From positions 1,614,501 to 1,678,500 of the forward strand of contig JAQFVV010012513.1 of the NCBI GenBank assembly GCA_028023455.1: 64,000 nucleotides of DNA, in the 5' to 3' direction. A program made the position numbers and the translations under genes. Below are positions 60,126 to 64,000 of this stretch, piece after piece. The notes beneath the pieces are model-generated. The model was not told the origin of the DNA. It searched no databases and saw only the letters and a list, made by a program, of their open reading frames with translations. Numbering within the stretch: position 1 is the stretch's first letter; every line of letters starts with the position of its first letter. The DNA is from Epiperipatus broadwayi. Taxonomy: Eukaryota; Onychophora; Udeonychophora; Euonychophora; Peripatidae.

Positions 60126-61760
60126 TAAAAGTTTGTATAATAAAATTCAGAGAACATTTTTGGAATGGGTTGTGAAAAAAAATATAGAAGTTGATTGTAA
60201 TATTACAAATATAATAGACAGAAAAGTATGTTAAAAGCACATATATCTACAGAATTATTGGTGTACATTAATCATAGTATATTGATTCATTATAGAAAAT
60301 TACAAAATAAGCTTTTAAGAAATACGATAAGGAATGGGGATGGTTGGGTTCTAAGGAAATAAAATAAAAATAGTTGATTGCTTTGAAATTAAAAATATAA
60401 TTAGATTTTAAAAATTTTAATTTATAAACATATCTAACATTAATTTTATAAATGAGCAATCACAGATTTTAAATAAAGGAATTAAATATATGTCATTCGT
60501 TTAAAAAAAAAAACAGCAATTGTGAATGTGGAAACTAACTGCAAATATTAAGAGTAGTTTGAAAGCAGATGTACAATTAAAAATTAATAATGCTATTAAT
60601 AAAAAGCACAAGTGCAGTAAAAAGAATGGAAGGAGAAGTCTATTATAAGACAAATTATGGAAAAGATAAATAAAGAGAACTTAATAGTAACAAGTGAAGA
60701 TAAAGAGTCAAGGGTTGTTTTAAATGAAATAAACTCTGATATGATTATAAATGAATCATAAATAAAGATCCAGGAAATAAAATTAAATAAAAATATTAGA
60801 TTTTATTATACTATAAGAAAATGAAACAATTAATGAAAAGAAATATACATTTTTATATCCTACGCCTATTAATATATATGTATATTTGGAATGTTAAAAC
60901 ACATAAAGTTGACATGCCAATAAGGGTAATATTAGGCTTTTATAGTTATATTCTTAAAGATTTATGTGATGTAATATATAAATAGATTATCATTACAATA
61001 GATTTGGCAAATATTGTATATTCAGGGGAACTTACAGATAAATTAAATAATGTAAAATTAAATAGAAAAGGAATGGCTGTACCATTTGATATTGAAAAAT
61101 GTATGGAATATAGCTAGAGAACATAGTATAAAAATAGTTATTGATAAAATAAAAATGATTAATATAATTTCATAAGCATGGTTATATATGTTATTAAAGA
61201 AGCATTATTATGATAAATGGTGCCTTATACTTTTAATTCCAAGTAAGAATTTTGAAATATAAAAAGGGATGGGTTGTGGGTTACTCTCCTAGTGGGATTT
61301 TATAATCGATTATGATTGATTATGTAGAGAAAAATATAACTGAAAAATAAAAAATTATGGAATATCAGATATATTTATATAATTATAATAGATAATCGTA
61401 AAAGTATTGTTAATGCAATCAAAGAATTGAACAATAATAAATACAATATTTGCAATGAAAAGAGAGAAAAAACGATTACAGTATTTAAACATATTTTAAC
61501 AAAATTAAATGGTGAAATACTTGCTAAACATTATATTAAGAATGTAGAAAAAAGAGGTATAATTGATCCAAATTCATATCAGCCATGGTCTCAGAAAATA
61601 GCAGATTTGAAAGGGTTTAAGTTAAAAAAAATGATAGCTAACACTGAATGTAGAAGAAACATTTGAACAGAAATGGAAAGTTGAGAATGATTATGTTAGC
61701 ATGGGCTATAATAAAAAAGACATTATAAAGATTTTCAGAAAGAAAAACTAAAGATAGTGT
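60126..61760 (+). mobile_element. Penelope-like element PLE5, right (plus) arm, RT part
   Basis: Longer at its 5' end than the minus arm. It starts before the N-terminal block at 60421-60492 and runs to 61760, where an RTE tail and a PLE palindrome interrupt it. Continues at 62945. Confidence 0.75.
60421..61666 (+). pseudogene. PLE5 reverse transcriptase, multi-frame remnant
   Basis: 60421-60492 reads NISNINFINEQSQILNKGIKYM, a typical PLE N-terminal block. Then TSEDKESRVVLNEIN (60700-60750) and YPTPINIYVYLECKTHKVDMP (60855-60930), equivalent to the PKIHK/PLRPI fingers. GLSSGILSS-like motif B residues lie near 61268-61310. The open frame 61427-61666 (79 codons) reads LNNNKYNICNEKRE, FKHILTKLNGEILAKHYIK and SYQPWSQKIADLKGFKLKK. 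Motif C is not readable. Frameshifts and stops throughout. Confidence 0.75.
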
Positions 61761-61763
61761 AAG

Positions 61764-61915
61764 GTCATCATCATCATGATCATCCATTATCATTTCACTG
61801 CAGGATGAAGGGCTTTCCAAGTTGAATCCATCTTCTCCAATCTTGAGCTTCTCTGCATCATGCCTGTAACCTTGTTATTTTATCCATCCATCTCACATGT
61901 GATCTCTTTCTGGTA
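61764..61915 (-). mobile_element. RTE LINE 3' end inserted in PLE5
   Basis: TCATCATCATCATGATCATC, then CACTGCAGGATGAAGGG and CATCTCACATGTGATCTCTTTC are the complement of the RTE tail and last codons. About 150 bp only. An ORF at 61638-61820 across the border is a shadow. Confidence 0.9.
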
Positions 61916-61929
61916 TATATATATATATG

Positions 61930-62345
61930 TAAATACAGTAACTAAATAATTAAAATTTTTTATCCACTTGGGAGCGCTTTCGATTATCCCAATAATCTTT
62001 GTCAACTAAAGCTTCGAAAAGCTAACTTTCCCACAATTCTGTGATCTTAACATTTGCTGCTTTCCCATTAATTAAGTCATGTTTACATTTGTATATTAGC
62101 ATAGCTTTCTTTATTATTATTTTTTTCAATTTGCAATATTTTTACATTATTAAAATTGAAGTCAAACCATAAATACATGATTTATTATGGTTGTAAAAAA
62201 CAGATGCTGAAATATTATCTACTATACAATTTTGTTTTGATTTCTGAACTCATTTTAATAATAGCAAGTGTTCTTTAGTTCTTTTTTCCAACGTACATGT
62301 AGATTCACCTATATATTCATTGCTGCACCTACATATCCATTTATA
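61930..62345 (-). mobile_element. Penelope-like element PLE6a, left arm
   Basis: Minus-strand PLE2-subfamily 3' end plus GIY-YIG. 3' UTR motif on the minus strand near 61970-62010: TTATTGGGATAATCGAAAGCGCTCC, quoted here as TTATTGGGATAATC then GAAAGCGCTCC; it keeps GAAA and the AGCGCT stem but not CTGATGA. It reaches the GIY-YIG coding block at about 62345, where the partner begins. Confidence 0.8.
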
Positions 62346-62940
62346 AGAAAAATTTATAAAGGTATATGTGATATTGCATTTTACACACCTCCTACATTAA
62401 ACAAATTAATAAATAACTCCAAAGATAAAACCTCACTTATAAATAAAAATGGTGTCATTTATAAATGGACATGTAGGTGCAGCAGTGGATATATAGGTGA
62501 ATCTACATGTACGTTGGAAAAAAGAACTAAAGAACACTTGCTATTATTAAAATGAGTTCAGAAATCAAAACAAAATTGTATAGTAGATAATATTTCAGCA
62601 TCTGTTTTTTTACAACCATAATAAATCATGTATTTATGGTTTGACTTCAATTTTAATAATGTAAAAATATTGCAAATTGAAAAAAATAATAATAAAGAAA
62701 GCTATGCTAATATACAAACTTAAACATGACTTAATTAGCAGGCAAGCAGCAAACGTTAAGATCGCGGACTTGTGGGAAAGTTAACCTTTCAAAGCTTTAG
62801 TTGACAAAGATTACTGGGATAATCCAAAGTACTCCTAAGTGTATAAAAAAATTTAATTATTTAGTTACTGTATTTACAAATATTCAGTTATATAATTACA
62901 TAAATTGCTTTAAAAATACAGACATCGAATAAATATATAT
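62270..62940 (+). mobile_element. Penelope-like element PLE6b, right arm
   Basis: Plus-strand partner of PLE6a with a slightly longer 5' part. Ends with TTAGTTGACAAAGATTAC, CTCCTAAGTG and AATACAGACATCG. The overlap with PLE6a in coordinates reflects uncertainty about the junction, which lies close to 62345. Confidence 0.8.
62345..62710 (+). pseudogene. PLE6b GIY-YIG endonuclease fragment
   Basis: Frame 62268-62555 from about residue 27 reads KIYKGICDIAFYTPPTLNK, NGVIYKWTCRCSSGYIGES (GIY part VIYKW, YIG part GYIGES) and CTLEKRTKEHLLLLK, then a stop. The following ASVFLQP and NNVKILQIEKNNN pieces continue the domain in shifted frames. The first 26 codons of the frame come from the opposite arm and are not PLE protein. 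Confidence 0.8.
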
Positions 62941-62944
62941 ATAT

Positions 62945-63590
62945 ATACACAAATAGGAAATGGATTTCAGTTCCATATTCAGAGCATTTACATATGACAT
63001 TGATAAAAGAAAAGTTACCTGATAATATAAAAATAGAATAGGAAAGTAATAAATCTTTAAGGAAATGGATTTGTACTGAAAAAAAGAAGAATATTAAAAA
63101 TAGAGTAGGTCTGGTTTATAAAATTTGTTGTAAAATTTGCAATATAATATATATATATATATTTGAAATACAGGCATTCTTCATATACCTGGAGCTTAAT
63201 TGTAAATATATATATATTTATATTTATATAAATATTTATATATAGTTCAAATCCCCTATACACACACATATATATATATATATTAGTCAGTCAGGCAATA
63301 CTGCCATTGAATGAGGTAAAGAACATTGAAGAAAAATTAACAAGATCAGGGCCATATATACATTTTTTGGAGACTCGACATAGAGTAAATTGCGGAAAAA
63401 ATACTCGGGTAATAAAGTATGTTAAAAATTATAAGGAAAGAAAATGTTAAGAAACATTGTATATTCAAGAAAATTTAAACAGATATGTAAACATGGTTAA
63501 AGGTCCATCACAATTAGGGGAAAATGGACTTAGTTATTGGAAACTTTAGAGTTATATATATATATTTAACGAAAATCATTATAATGTTTA
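62945..63590 (+). mobile_element. PLE5 right arm, GIY-YIG and 3' part
   Basis: Reverse complement of 58740-59235: ATTCAGAGCATTTACATATG, AAAGTTACCTGATAAT, GTAGGTCTGGTTTATAAAAT (VGLVYKI, GIY part), GTATGTTAAAAATTATAAGG and TATTCAAGAAAATTTAAAC. A 128-bp AT-rich insert at about 63156-63283 splits the GIY-YIG region. Ends near a (TA)n tract at 63557-63566. Confidence 0.75.
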
Positions 63591-63654
63591 ATCATTTTTA
63601 TGTGCATGTATGTATTTTATTAATTATACTTTTTGTAATGTAAATTACGTTCAT

Positions 63655-63985
63655 TGGGAGGAGTTCACTGGCCTGAAAGCATAAAGGGTACAAATAATAA
63701 AGTTATGGAAGAATAAATATAAACAAAATGATTATACAGAAAGTGCGTCATTGGTTTTTACACTGGGTTTGGGAAAAGATAAGGGGGATTTAGATATAAA
63801 GGCTATGAAGTTGACAAAGATTATGTTATGGAAATGAGATGGAGCAGAATAGAGAAGAATAGGGGTAAATTTAGAATGGGGAATGGAAAAGGAAGGTAAA
63901 GTGCTAACAGATTTGTCTGTGCAAAGTGGCTGAGAGATTCCTGAATCCATATAAGAAGTGGCAATGCATCACATCACATCACATA
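63655..63985 (+). mobile_element. LINE-B 3' end, copy 4
   Basis: Reads GTACAAATAATAAAGTTATGG, TACAGAAAGTGCG and CTGGGTTTGGGAAAAGATAA in line with copies 1-3, then the 3' UTR block GAGAGATTCCTGAATCC and a terminal (CATCA)n run at 63965-63982. Only the last codons and the 3' UTR remain. The (CATCA)n end also appears in copies 1-3 and defines the family tail. Confidence 0.8.
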
Positions 63986-64000
63986 ATTTTGTAAAAAGAA

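Overview
The window looks like a repeat-filled, gene-free stretch of a metazoan nuclear genome. It is strongly AT-rich, has many (TA)n tracts and tri- and tetranucleotide microsatellites, and carries RTE-type LINEs, a second LINE family, Penelope-like elements (PLEs) and tRNA-derived SINE-like repeats. An invertebrate is most likely, but I cannot place it further from this sequence. I found no bacterial-style operons, no convincing host exon chain and no intact structural RNA gene. Almost every recognisable coding signal belongs to a retroelement.

Layout. 1-9.9 kb: AT-rich sequence with a nested pair of palindromic repeat families (B at 2.4-4.3 kb, interrupted by A), an old unidentified repeat (R1), a CpG-rich hairpin and a tRNA-Val-like SINE. 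9.9-19.6 kb: two head-to-head PLE pairs, a SINE-like family C copy, the second R1 copy and an RTE tail. 20-29 kb: another A element with a 14-bp target duplication, a long hairpin with a GAAAC-GTC motif, two antisense LINE-B copies, a G/T-rich minisatellite, a C palindrome, a long foldback and a tandem B dimer. 29-38 kb: antisense RTE debris, a sense LINE-B copy and unassigned sequence with alternating purine-pyrimidine blocks. 38.9-42.2 kb: the only intact protein gene, a full-length RTE retrotransposon with a 984-codon ORF (endonuclease plus reverse transcriptase), a (TGA)n tail and an 8-bp target duplication. 43-50.4 kb: RTE fragments, microsatellites, and a long antisense RTE copy that was itself hit by an A element. 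50.7-51.3 kb: a tRNA-headed SINE-like palindrome. 54-64 kb: single and palindromic PLE copies, one split by an RTE tail and by another PLE palindrome, then a LINE-B 3' end.

Working together. The RTE ORF has every motif needed for its own target-primed reverse transcription and is the only apparently competent engine here. The PLEs are decayed but show reverse transcriptase and GIY-YIG endonuclease parts. Several short non-coding families (A, B, D, G, the tRNA-headed SINE, and the 21.5-kb hairpin) carry variants of a CTGANGA - stem-loop - GAAAC motif that resembles the hammerhead-ribozyme core, often in tandem or in head-to-head inverted pairs. PLE 3' ends carry a similar motif. The main hypothesis to test is that these are retrozyme-like non-autonomous elements that share a mobilisation route with the PLEs. 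Pairing next to the core is imperfect in every copy, so catalytic activity is not established.
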